Assembly (NCBI GenBank): GCA_035606355.1
Contig: DATNFO010000036.1
Coordinates: 1 to 64,000, forward strand
Length of the DNA: 64,000 nt
Direction: 5' to 3'
Origin: Sulfopaludibacter sp035606355
Lineage (GTDB): Bacteria; Acidobacteriota; Terriglobia; Bryobacterales; Bryobacteraceae
The position numbers and the translations under genes are program-made. This document shows positions 56,700 to 64,000 of the stretch, in pieces (positions within the stretch are counted from its first letter, which is position 1; every line of letters begins with the position of its first letter). A model generated the notes under the pieces. That model did no database searches. It saw only the letters and a program-made list of their open reading frames with translations, and was not told the DNA's origin.

Positions 56700-58948
56700 C
56701 TAAATCCCGACTTCGAGAAGGGCAGCGCGCGCACGCGTTTGCCGGTGGCGGCAAAGACGGCGTTGCCGACGGCGGGCAAAATCGGCGGCAGCGCCGGTTC
56801 GCCGAGACCCGTTGGCGGGAACGTAGTCTTCAGGAAATGCACTTCGATTTCAGGAGGCGCTTGCGCCAGCCGCACCATGGTGTGCTGGTGGAAATTGGTC
56901 TGCACCACGCGCCCTTTTTCGAGGGTGATTTCCTGGCCCATCAGCTCGCTGAGGCCATCGATGATTCCGCCCTGCGCGAGATTCTCGGCAGCGCCCGGAT
57001 TGATGATCTGGCTGCCGATATCGCCTGCGACCCAGACTTTGTGGATCTTGATCTTGCTGGCTGCGTCGACGGATACCTGCGCGACTTCGGCGAAGTAACC
57101 GCGATGGCTGAAATGGAAGGCCACACCCATGCCCGTGCCCTTCGGCAACGAGCGCTTGCCCCAGTTCGATTTCTCGGCAACCAACTGGAGCACGCCCATC
57201 ATGCGTTGTGCATCCATGCCGGGAGGGGCAAAGCCGCCGCGTCCGCCCTGCGGCGGCGCTTGCTGCTGCGGCGCATCGCCGGCCTTCAGCAGCTCCATGC
57301 GGAACTGAATGGGGTCCTTCTTCGCAGCGTGCGCCAGTTCATCGATGAAGGATTGAATGACGAACGCGAAGGCATTGCTGCTGGGAGCGCGCAATGCACC
57401 CGTGCGAATGCCGAGCGGCTGCACCGAACTGTGAAGCGCGTAATTGGGGACGAAGCGCTGCGGGAACTCCGTGGGACCCATTGCGCCCGATGCAACGAAG
57501 CGCTCCCCCTCGCCATAGCTGATGAAGTGGTTGCGCCAGGCGACGAGTTTGCCGGATTGATCGACGCCCGCTTTCAGATATTGGAATCCGCCGGGACGAT
57601 AGTAGTCGTGCGCCATATCGTCTTCGCGCGCCCAGAGGAGTTTCACCGGGACGCCGGCCTGTTTGGCAATGTAGGCGGCTTCCACCATGTAGTCGTTGTT
57701 GAGACGGCGTCCGAAACCGCCGCCGCCGCGGACCAGGTGCACGTGGACGTCCTTCTCCGGAATGCCGAGCGTCTGGGCGACCATGCGGCGTCCGGCGCCG
57801 GGTATCTGGCTGTTGGTCCAAATCTCCATGCCGCCGTCTTTCCAGTGTGCGGTTGCGCCTTGCGGCTCGAGCGGCGCGTGGGCGATGAAGGGATAGGAGT
57901 ATGCGGCTTCAACCACGGTTGCGGCGCTTTTGAGCGCGCCTTCAGCGTCGCCATCGTTACGGATGGTGCGCTGCGGCGGCTGCTTGCTCAACTCGTCGGC
58001 GCGCTGCGCGAACGCGGCGCTGTTTTGCGTGGCATGCGGCCCTTCGTTCCATTTGACCTGCAACTTGTTGCGAGCCGATTGCGCGTGCCACCAGGTTTCG
58101 GCGACAATCGCGATGCCGTTTTCCAGGCCAGGGTCGCCCGGCAGAACGGCGTCCGTGATCACCGGCCGTTCCACTACGAAGGCAGTCTTCACGCCCGGGA
58201 GTTTCTTGATTTCGTCCAGGTTGTGGCTGGCCACCGTGCCGCCGAAGACGCCGCACTTCTCGAAAACGGCGTATTGCATTCCCGGAAGCTCCGTGTCGAT
58301 GGCGAAAGCGGCTTTGCCGGTGACGATGGCTTTTACATCCACGCCGGGCTGAGTGTGACCGACGATCTTGTACTCGGACGGATCCTTCAGCTTGATGCCG
58401 GCGAGGTCGGGCTCAGGCAAAGCTGCCACCTTCGAGGCGAGCTCACCATAACCGAGCGAGCGATTCGACGACTGATGCACCACGCGTCCGGCGGAAGTGG
58501 CGCATTCCGAAGCCGGAACGTTCCAGGTCTGCGCCGCCGCGGTGATGAATAGCTGCCGTCCGGCCGCGCCCACCTGCCGCATTGGCGTCCAGTTGCTCGG
58601 GGTGGCGGTGCTACCGCCGGCGCTCTGGCCGCTGAATCGCGCGTCGTCGAAATCGGCCTGCTCAATTTTGACGGACTTCCAGGGAACGTCCAGTTCCTCG
58701 GCGATCAGCATGGGCAGCATGGTCTTCACGCCCTGCCCGAGCTCGGGATTCTTGGCGACGATCGTGACGGTGCCATCGCCCGCTACCTTGATGTAGTTGT
58801 GCGCATCGGGCGCGGGCGGCGGAGCTCCGCGACCCTGTGCAGCGGCCTGGCGCTGCGTGCCGAGGCTGAACATTACGCCTCCGCCAGCCAATGCGGCGAT
58901 GCGGAGGAAAGAACGGCGTTCCATTTGCGGCTTCTGTTTTGGCGTCAT
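56690..58948 (-). CDS. Molybdenum-binding oxidoreductase large subunit, IorB-like
   Basis: The 752-residue protein belongs to the xanthine oxidase superfamily, in the isoquinoline 1-oxidoreductase beta type. It begins with a Tat signal (ERRSFLRIAALAGGG) and shows the molybdopterin segments VHLVRGGGGFGRRL and GALRAPSSNAFAFVIQSF with the C-terminal TGLGEPALPPILPAVGNA (Glu near the end is the likely catalytic base). It oxidises an aromatic heterocycle or aldehyde in the periplasm with the 2Fe-2S subunit encoded upstream. AGGAGG precedes the start at 58948. A Gly/Gln/Pro-rich loop with GGRGG occurs near 565-580. Confidence 0.92.
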   Translation of the reverse strand: MTPKQKPQMERRSFLRIAALAGGGVMFSLGTQRQAAAQGRGAPPPAPDAHNYIKVAGDGTVTIVAKNPELGQGVKTMLPMLIAEELDVPWKSVKIEQADFDDARFSGQSAGGSTATPSNWTPMRQVGAAGRQLFITAAAQTWNVPASECATSAGRVVHQSSNRSLGYGELASKVAALPEPDLAGIKLKDPSEYKIVGHTQPGVDVKAIVTGKAAFAIDTELPGMQYAVFEKCGVFGGTVASHNLDEIKKLPGVKTAFVVERPVITDAVLPGDPGLENGIAIVAETWWHAQSARNKLQVKWNEGPHATQNSAAFAQRADELSKQPPQRTIRNDGDAEGALKSAATVVEAAYSYPFIAHAPLEPQGATAHWKDGGMEIWTNSQIPGAGRRMVAQTLGIPEKDVHVHLVRGGGGFGRRLNNDYMVEAAYIAKQAGVPVKLLWAREDDMAHDYYRPGGFQYLKAGVDQSGKLVAWRNHFISYGEGERFVASGAMGPTEFPQRFVPNYALHSSVQPLGIRTGALRAPSSNAFAFVIQSFIDELAHAAKKDPIQFRMELLKAGDAPQQQAPPQGGRGGFAPPGMDAQRMMGVLQLVAEKSNWGKRSLPKGTGMGVAFHFSHRGYFAEVAQVSVDAASKIKIHKVWVAGDIGSQIINPGAAENLAQGGIIDGLSELMGQEITLEKGRVVQTNFHQHTMVRLAQAPPEIEVHFLKTTFPPTGLGEPALPPILPAVGNAVFAATGKRVRALPFSKSGFSWA

Positions 58949-58959
58949 GGCGATCCTCC

Positions 58960-59451
58960 TCACTTCTGGTTGGCCGGAGCCGATGTTTTATGACCCGCGC
59001 CGAGTTCCGCCGCGCGATGTACGGCGTGCCGTATGCGCAGGTACGTTCCGCAGCGGCACAGGTTGCCGTTCATGGCGGCGTCGATATCGCTGTCGGCGGG
59101 TTTGGGATTCTTGGCCAGCAGAGCGGCGGCTGACATGATCTGCCCCGCCTGGCAATATCCGCACTGGGGCACGTCGACTTCCTCCCATGCCTGTTGGAGC
59201 GGATGGTTTCCATCGGGCGATAGCCCTTCGATGGTGGTGACGGATTGAGCGCCGACCGCGGAGATCGGGGTGAGGCATGAACGGACAGCTTTGCCGTTCA
59301 GGAGCACGGTGCAGGCCCCGCACTGGCCGATGCCGCAGCCGTACTTGGTGCCGTGGAGTTTGAGGACGTCGCGCAGCACCCAGAGCAGCGGCATATCCGA
59401 CGGCGCATCTACACTTGCAGATTGCCCGTTCACGTTGAGCTTGTAAGCCAT
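58960..59451 (-). CDS. 2Fe-2S subunit of molybdenum oxidoreductase, IorA-like
   Basis: The 163-residue protein has two 2Fe-2S domains. The plant-type cluster is at GCGIGQCGACTVLLNGKAVRSC, and the helical domain shows QCGYCQAGQ with NLCRCGTY. It passes electrons from the molybdenum subunit to an acceptor. It lacks a signal and probably travels with the Tat-exported large subunit. It is 11 bases upstream of that gene. A third, cytochrome-type subunit is not encoded nearby. Confidence 0.95.
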   Translation of the reverse strand: MAYKLNVNGQSASVDAPSDMPLLWVLRDVLKLHGTKYGCGIGQCGACTVLLNGKAVRSCLTPISAVGAQSVTTIEGLSPDGNHPLQQAWEEVDVPQCGYCQAGQIMSAAALLAKNPKPADSDIDAAMNGNLCRCGTYLRIRHAVHRAAELGAGHKTSAPANQK

Positions 59452-59521
59452 GAGTTCCCTCCGGATTACTATCAGCTTAGCGCAGAACTGGGCACCCGTT
59501 CACGGGGCGGCTCCGCGGCCG

Positions 59522-60391
59522 CTACGACAGGCGGCTTTTAATCTTCTCGCCGATTTGCGCCGGTGACGAGCATACCGTAATGCCGGCTTCTTCCATCGCC
59601 TTGATTTTGTCCTCGGCCTTGCCCGATCCGCCGGCGATGATTGCTCCGGCGTGGCCCATACGGCGGCCCGGAGGCGCGGTCTGCCCGGCGATAAAACCGA
59701 CGATCGGTTTCTTCACGTTGGCCTTCGCGAACGCGGCGGCGGTCTCTTCGGCATTGCCGCCGATTTCGCCGATCATGACGATGGCGTGCGTATCGGGGTC
59801 GGCATTGAAGAGCGACAGCGCGTCGACGAAGTTCGTTCCGATGATCGGGTCGCCGCCGATTCCGATGCAGGTGCTCTGGCCGATGCCGAGTTTCGAAAGC
59901 TGTCCGACTGCTTCGTACGTCAGGGTGCCGGAGCGGGAGACTACGCCAACGTGGCCTTCCTTATGAATGTGTCCAGGCATGATGCCGATTTTGCATTTGC
60001 CGGGCGAGATGATGCCGGGGCAGTTCGGCCCGATGAGCCGCGTCTGTTTCCCTTGGAGAAACTCCCATGCACGAACCATGTCCAGCGCGGGAATGCCTTC
60101 CGTGATGCAGACGGCGAGCGGGATGCCGGCGTCGGCCGCTTCCATAATCGCATCGGCGGCGAAGGGCGGAGGGACGAAGATCACGGTCGCATTGGCGCCC
60201 GTGGCTTTCACGGCTTCCTCGACGGTGTCGAAAACCGGAAGGTCGAGGTGCTTGGAGCCTCCCTTTCCGGGGGTCACGCCGCCAACCACGTTGGTGCCGT
60301 ACGCGATGGCTTGTTGCGCGTGAAAAGTGCCCTCTTTGCCTGTGAATCCCTGAACGATCAGCTTGGTATTGCGATCTACGAGTACGCTCAT
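59522..60391 (-). CDS. sucD: Succinyl-CoA ligase subunit alpha
   Basis: The 289-residue protein is a full SucD: TKLIVQGFTGKEGTFHAQQA at the start, GGVTPGKGG, the CoA-binding Rossmann domain and the phosphohistidine in GRRMGHAGAIIAGG. It forms succinate and ATP or GTP from succinyl-CoA with SucC. The sucC gene usually precedes sucD, but here the upstream neighbour is a divergent dioxygenase gene. The start at 60391 gives the family length. The 108 bases between the divergent starts should hold both promoters. Confidence 0.95.
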   Translation of the reverse strand: MSVLVDRNTKLIVQGFTGKEGTFHAQQAIAYGTNVVGGVTPGKGGSKHLDLPVFDTVEEAVKATGANATVIFVPPPFAADAIMEAADAGIPLAVCITEGIPALDMVRAWEFLQGKQTRLIGPNCPGIISPGKCKIGIMPGHIHKEGHVGVVSRSGTLTYEAVGQLSKLGIGQSTCIGIGGDPIIGTNFVDALSLFNADPDTHAIVMIGEIGGNAEETAAAFAKANVKKPIVGFIAGQTAPPGRRMGHAGAIIAGGSGKAEDKIKAMEEAGITVCSSPAQIGEKIKSRLS

Positions 60392-60499
60392 TCGCCTCTC
60401 CGCCCCAGAGTGGGGCATCCTCATGATGACGCTTGGATTCTTGAATATATCACGCTGAGGTGGTGCCTCTTCGGCTTATGCTAGTGGTTGGAGGCTGCG

Positions 60500-61603
60500 A
60501 TGTATCCGTTGAAAAAGGGCAAATTTGCCCCTCAGGCGCACGTCGGCATCCCCGAGGGGACCTTCGAAGAAGAGCACGGGCGCAAAGGTTTTTACGGCAA
60601 GAGTGCGCATTTGTACCACGCGCATCCGCCGACCGGCTGGATTCGCTTCGAAGGCAAGCTGCGGCCTCATCTTTTCGACCTGAACAAGCTGGCGCCGAGT
60701 GATTGCCGCGACGCCGAGGGCGTGCCGGTGGCCTTTCTGGGCAATGACGATGTGACGCTGTATGTTTCCCGCCGGTCGCAGCCGATGCCGTTTTACTTCC
60801 GCAATGCCGATGGCGATGAGTTGTATTTCGTGCATCGCGGGAAAGGGATCATCGAAACGGATTTCGGTCCGCTGACCTTCGAGCCGGGCGATTACATCGT
60901 GCTGCCGCGGGCGGTGACATATCGCGTCATTCCGGAAACTCAGGATAACTTCTTCCTGATTATTCAATCGCGCACAGAATTCGATCAGCCGGATAAAGGG
61001 CTCATCGGGCATCATGCGCTGTACGATCCCGGAGTGATTACCACTCCCGAGCCGAAGCCCAACTTAGACGACAATCGCGAATGGGAAGTGCGCATCAAGG
61101 TGGAGGACGAACTGAGTAAGGTGGTGTATCCGTTCAATCCTCTTGACGTGGTCGGTTGGAAGGGCGATCTGACGGTGTGGAAGATCAACATGCGCGACAT
61201 ACGGCCGATCATGAGCCATCGCGCGCATCTGCCTCCCAGCGCGCACACCACATTTCTGACGGAGGGCGCCGTGGTGTGCAGTTTCCTGCCGCGTCCGCTG
61301 GAGCAAGACGCCGAAGCGTTGCGCGTTCCATTCTTTCACCGCAACACGGATTACGACGAGTTCCTCTTCTACCACGACGGCGATTTTTTCAGTAAGGACA
61401 ATATCAAGCCGGGATATGCGACGCTGCATCCGCGCGGCATTCATCACGGTCCGCATCCGAAGGCGCTGGCGAATCAGCATAATAAGACGCAGACCGACGA
61501 GTATGCGGTCATGCTGGACGGATTGAACCCGATCCACGTACTGCCCGCGGGCGAGCAGGTGGAGTGGCAGGAGTATTGGGCGAGTTGGATGGACAAAAAG
61601 TGA
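60500..61603 (+). CDS. Homogentisate 1,2-dioxygenase-like protein
   Basis: The 367-residue protein has the cupin-like fold of homogentisate dioxygenases (GDELYFVHRGKGIIETDFG near 113). Ligand-bearing segments near the end are FFHRNTDYDEFLFYHDGDF and HPRGIHHGPHP, suited to two His and a Glu around iron. Length is shorter than the classical HmgA of about 430 residues, but this is common in soil bacteria. The reaction would open the ring of homogentisate in tyrosine catabolism. GGAG is 5-6 bases before the ATG at 60500. Confidence 0.85.
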   Translation: MYPLKKGKFAPQAHVGIPEGTFEEEHGRKGFYGKSAHLYHAHPPTGWIRFEGKLRPHLFDLNKLAPSDCRDAEGVPVAFLGNDDVTLYVSRRSQPMPFYFRNADGDELYFVHRGKGIIETDFGPLTFEPGDYIVLPRAVTYRVIPETQDNFFLIIQSRTEFDQPDKGLIGHHALYDPGVITTPEPKPNLDDNREWEVRIKVEDELSKVVYPFNPLDVVGWKGDLTVWKINMRDIRPIMSHRAHLPPSAHTTFLTEGAVVCSFLPRPLEQDAEALRVPFFHRNTDYDEFLFYHDGDFFSKDNIKPGYATLHPRGIHHGPHPKALANQHNKTQTDEYAVMLDGLNPIHVLPAGEQVEWQEYWASWMDKK

Positions 61604-61613
61604 CGGGCAGCCT

Positions 61614-64000
61614 CTACTCCTCGTGCAACGCCACGAGCGGATCGAGCTTCGACGCCCTGCGTGCCGGTAGCCAGGACGCGACCGCGGCGATGGCGAAGAA
61701 GAAAAGCGCCATCGCGATGTAGGTAAGAGGGTCGGCGGGCTTCACACCCACGAGCATACTGACAATCAGGCGAGTGAGTGCGAACGCGGCCGCCAATCCG
61801 ACCGCGACGCCCACCACGCTCAAACGGAGTCCTTGTCCGACCACCAGTCCGAAGATGCTATTCGGCGCGGCGCCGAGAGCCATGCGGACTCCGATCTCCG
61901 CGGTCCGCTGGCGAACGAGCGTGGCCAACACGCCATACAGTCCGACCGCCGCGAGGATCGCCGCGATGCAGGCAAATACGCCGATCAGCAGCAGGGAGAA
62001 GCGAGTGCTCCCCTGAGCCGCGTGCACCAGCGCGTCCATGGGCTTGATGTTGTCGATGAGCAATTGTGGTCCGGCGGCGTTGATGGCGGCGCGCACTTGC
62101 GAGGCGTAACCTTCCGGCGAGCCGTTCGTGCGCACTACCCACTGGTTGGCGAAGTTGCCGATGAAGCCATCGGTGACGTAGACCTGTTCGCGCCCTGCCT
62201 CGGCGAGCGAGCTTTCGCGCTGATGCGCCACCACGCCGATGATCTCCGTCCACTGCGCCTCGGGTGTGTTGACGCGGACCAGCAGGCGTTTGCCGACGGC
62301 GTTCTGACCAGGGAACGCCTTGGCCGCGAGTTGATCGTCGATCACCATGATGTAGCGCTTCGGCATGTTATCGGCGTCGGTGAACGTGCGGCCGGCAAGC
62401 ACGGGCACCTTCATGGTTTCGAAGTAGCCCGGGAGCACGAACTGCAGGTCGGCGGCCTGGAATTTGGTGCGGTCGGTGAGGGCGTCTTCCTTGCCCCAGC
62501 GGATTGGGCTGAAGCCGCCGTTCAGAGGCAGCGGAAAGCTCGCGGCTGCACTTTGCACGCCGGGAATTGCGGCGAGCTTGGCGTGAATATTCTGTTGCGC
62601 GGCGGCGCGCTGATCCACGTTCCTGCCGGGTCCGCCGTTTTGCAGCTCAAAGGTGAGCACGTTGTGCGGGTCGAAGCCGGTGTTGACGCGCTGCAGTTCG
62701 AGGAAACTGCGGAACATGAGGCCGGAGCCGATGAGCAGCACGAAAGCCAGCGCTACTTGCGCCACAGCGACAAAGTTGCGGAGCGCGCCGCCGCCGCTGA
62801 GTCCGGAATTGCGGCCGGATGAGCGCAGCTTGCCGATTAGTCCCGCGCCGGCTGCGCTGTATACCGGCGCCATTCCGAAAAGCACGGCCGAGCCCAAGGC
62901 GGCCAGCAATGTAAACGCGAGGACGGCGGGGTCGATGGCGATGTCGTTGAGACGCGGCAGGTCGCCGGGCGCGATATTGCGCAGTTCATGGATGCCGAAC
63001 CAGGCGAGTCCTGCACCGGCCGCTCCGCCGGCGAGGGCGAGCAGCAGTGCTTCGGCCAGAATCTGGCGTGCGAGTCCCCACCACGTCGCGCCCAGCGCGG
63101 TGCGCACGGCCAGTTCGCGGGCGCGCAGCGAAGCGCGCACCAGCAGCAGGTTCGCAACGTTGGCGCAGGCGATGAGCATCAGGAATACGGCAGCGCCCAT
63201 CAGGGCGAGGATCGCTGGCCGGACGCCGGCGACCAGATGGGCGTGCATGGGATCCAGCCGGATATGAAAACCGGCTGTCTGCTTGATGGTGTTTCCTTTA
63301 TTGATCTCCGCGGAGACGGCGTCGGCTTCGGACTGCGCGCGCTCCAGAGAAACGCCGGGCTTCATGCGCCCGATGACGCGCCATTGCACGTTGTTGCGGT
63401 TGGCGACATCGTACGGAATGCGCCCGCAGATGTAATAGTCTGGATTCGGTTCGATGGAGGCATCGGCGGGGAAAAGCAGCGCAAACTGCGGAGCGGTGGC
63501 TCCCACCGGAATGAGAGCGTTGGCTCCCACGAGGGCGCCCCCGGGAAGCGGCCGGCCGAAAATACCGGGGTCGCCGCCGAACCGGCGATGCCAGTATTCG
63601 TTGCTGAGCATGATGTAATTGGGGAGCCCGGGCGGATTGGCTATCGCCGCTGCTGCCGGAGCGTTCGCATCGGGCGGAGGGGGCGCGATGCCGTCCTCCT
63701 CGGTGAAGTCGCGGCCGGCGGCGATCGGTTCACCCATCACGCGGAAAAAATTCGGACTGACCACGGCGCCGATAGTTTTTTCAGCCTGGCCGTCGGCGCG
63801 AGGCAGGGTGCCGCGGAAGGTCTGCACGGCGGCGAAGTCCTGAAAGGCCGTACGGGCCTGTCGCTTGAGATCCAGGTAATCGACGTTGGAATGCGGAAAG
63901 TCCTTCACGCTGCGCTTCAACATGTCGCCGCAGGCGATCACGAGCTGGGAAGGGTCCTTGTAGGGCAGGGGACGGAGCAGCACTGCGTTGGTAACGCTGA
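61614..64000 (-). CDS. ADOP-type ABC permease, cut by window edge
   Basis: About 795 residues are visible. The frame stays open to the right edge, reading VTNAVLLRPLPYKDPSQLV, which in this family follows an N-terminal helix; a start therefore lies beyond 64000. The protein has two MacB core plus FtsX units: NLLLVRASLRARELAVRTALGA in the middle and LVRQRTAEIGVRMALGAAPNS near the end, with the final LPARRASKLDPLVALHEE. Such acidobacterial duplicated permeases have unknown substrates. It converges on the dioxygenase gene, with 10 bases between stops. Confidence 0.93.
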   Translation of the reverse strand, partial: SVTNAVLLRPLPYKDPSQLVIACGDMLKRSVKDFPHSNVDYLDLKRQARTAFQDFAAVQTFRGTLPRADGQAEKTIGAVVSPNFFRVMGEPIAAGRDFTEEDGIAPPPPDANAPAAAAIANPPGLPNYIMLSNEYWHRRFGGDPGIFGRPLPGGALVGANALIPVGATAPQFALLFPADASIEPNPDYYICGRIPYDVANRNNVQWRVIGRMKPGVSLERAQSEADAVSAEINKGNTIKQTAGFHIRLDPMHAHLVAGVRPAILALMGAAVFLMLIACANVANLLLVRASLRARELAVRTALGATWWGLARQILAEALLLALAGGAAGAGLAWFGIHELRNIAPGDLPRLNDIAIDPAVLAFTLLAALGSAVLFGMAPVYSAAGAGLIGKLRSSGRNSGLSGGGALRNFVAVAQVALAFVLLIGSGLMFRSFLELQRVNTGFDPHNVLTFELQNGGPGRNVDQRAAAQQNIHAKLAAIPGVQSAAASFPLPLNGGFSPIRWGKEDALTDRTKFQAADLQFVLPGYFETMKVPVLAGRTFTDADNMPKRYIMVIDDQLAAKAFPGQNAVGKRLLVRVNTPEAQWTEIIGVVAHQRESSLAEAGREQVYVTDGFIGNFANQWVVRTNGSPEGYASQVRAAINAAGPQLLIDNIKPMDALVHAAQGSTRFSLLLIGVFACIAAILAAVGLYGVLATLVRQRTAEIGVRMALGAAPNSIFGLVVGQGLRLSVVGVAVGLAAAFALTRLIVSMLVGVKPADPLTYIAMALFFFAIAAVASWLPARRASKLDPLVALHEE

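Noticed and set aside
56837..58552. 571-codon plus-strand frame
   Set aside because: Antisense to the IorB-like gene, whose Tat signal and molybdopterin motifs are clear.
1..64000. tRNA, rRNA, riboswitch or prophage
   Set aside because: Gaps between genes are short and none showed a cloverleaf, conserved aptamer, integrase or phage gene on reading; a dedicated covariance-model scan was not possible here.

Overview
The window looks like a chromosome segment from an Acidobacteriota soil bacterium, most likely of the Bryobacterales/Solibacter type. This is inferred from gene content and high GC, not from a database search. The lineage-typical families are a VWFA-related acidobacterial protein, a TIGR03435 soil-associated protein, an ADOP-type ABC permease, a very large carboxypeptidase-regulatory/TonB receptor, a protein kinase fused to a beta-propeller, PEP-CTERM proteins and a tricorn-type protease. 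No rRNA, tRNA, CRISPR array, prophage or transposase gene was seen.

Layout. 0-1.8 kb: intergenic repeats around a secreted alpha/beta hydrolase. 1.8-4.5 kb (minus): molybdopterin MoaD-MoaE fusion, VWFA protein, Hfq-like protein with an apparent AUU start, and inositol monophosphatase. 4.6-6.4 kb (plus): thioesterase and two toxin-antitoxin-type pairs, one with a nonsense mutation in its toxin. 6.5-11.2 kb (minus): PEP-CTERM protein, stress proteins, amino-acid permease, atypical SDR and cupin. 11.2-18 kb (plus): aminopeptidase P, ferric-reductase-like membrane protein, amidohydrolase and tricorn protease, probably one peptide-degradation operon. 18-25.4 kb: IclR regulator facing an operon of KduI/IolB isomerase, DUF4861-GH88 fusion and TonB receptor, a likely uronate-polysaccharide locus with a strong promoter and candidate operator. 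26-32 kb: phosphoglycerate kinase, a repeat cluster with a broken VOC gene, kinase, and an alpha/beta hydrolase whose 5' end meets another repeat copy.

32-42 kb: TonB, metallophosphoesterase, STAS protein and cytochrome c, split transketolase, two-component system, ECF sigma with a tiny membrane partner ending in CxxCH, phenylalanine hydroxylase, bactofilin. 42-49.7 kb (minus): a compact efflux operon with three successive membrane-fusion proteins, an ATPase-less FtsX permease and an ABC ATPase/permease pair. 49.7-56 kb (minus): proton-translocating transhydrogenase, nucleoside diphosphate kinase, secreted proteins including a second PEP-CTERM protein, and TIGR03435. 56-60.4 kb (minus): IorA/IorB-type molybdenum oxidoreductase coupled to a lone GH97 N-domain, plus sucD. 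60.5-64 kb: homogentisate dioxygenase-like gene and an ADOP permease cut by the window edge.

The most unusual structure is non-coding. One family is a MITE-like element (about 170-195 bp) with TGTGAAA-type terminal inverted repeats and an internal palindrome of up to 30 bp, present at four loci and abutting genes that look 5'-truncated. A second family consists of ACCGGTC-based hairpins at three loci. The most interesting genes are the AUU-start Hfq-like gene, the CxxCH-ending anti-sigma candidate, the DUF4861-GH88 fusion and the triple-adaptor efflux operon.
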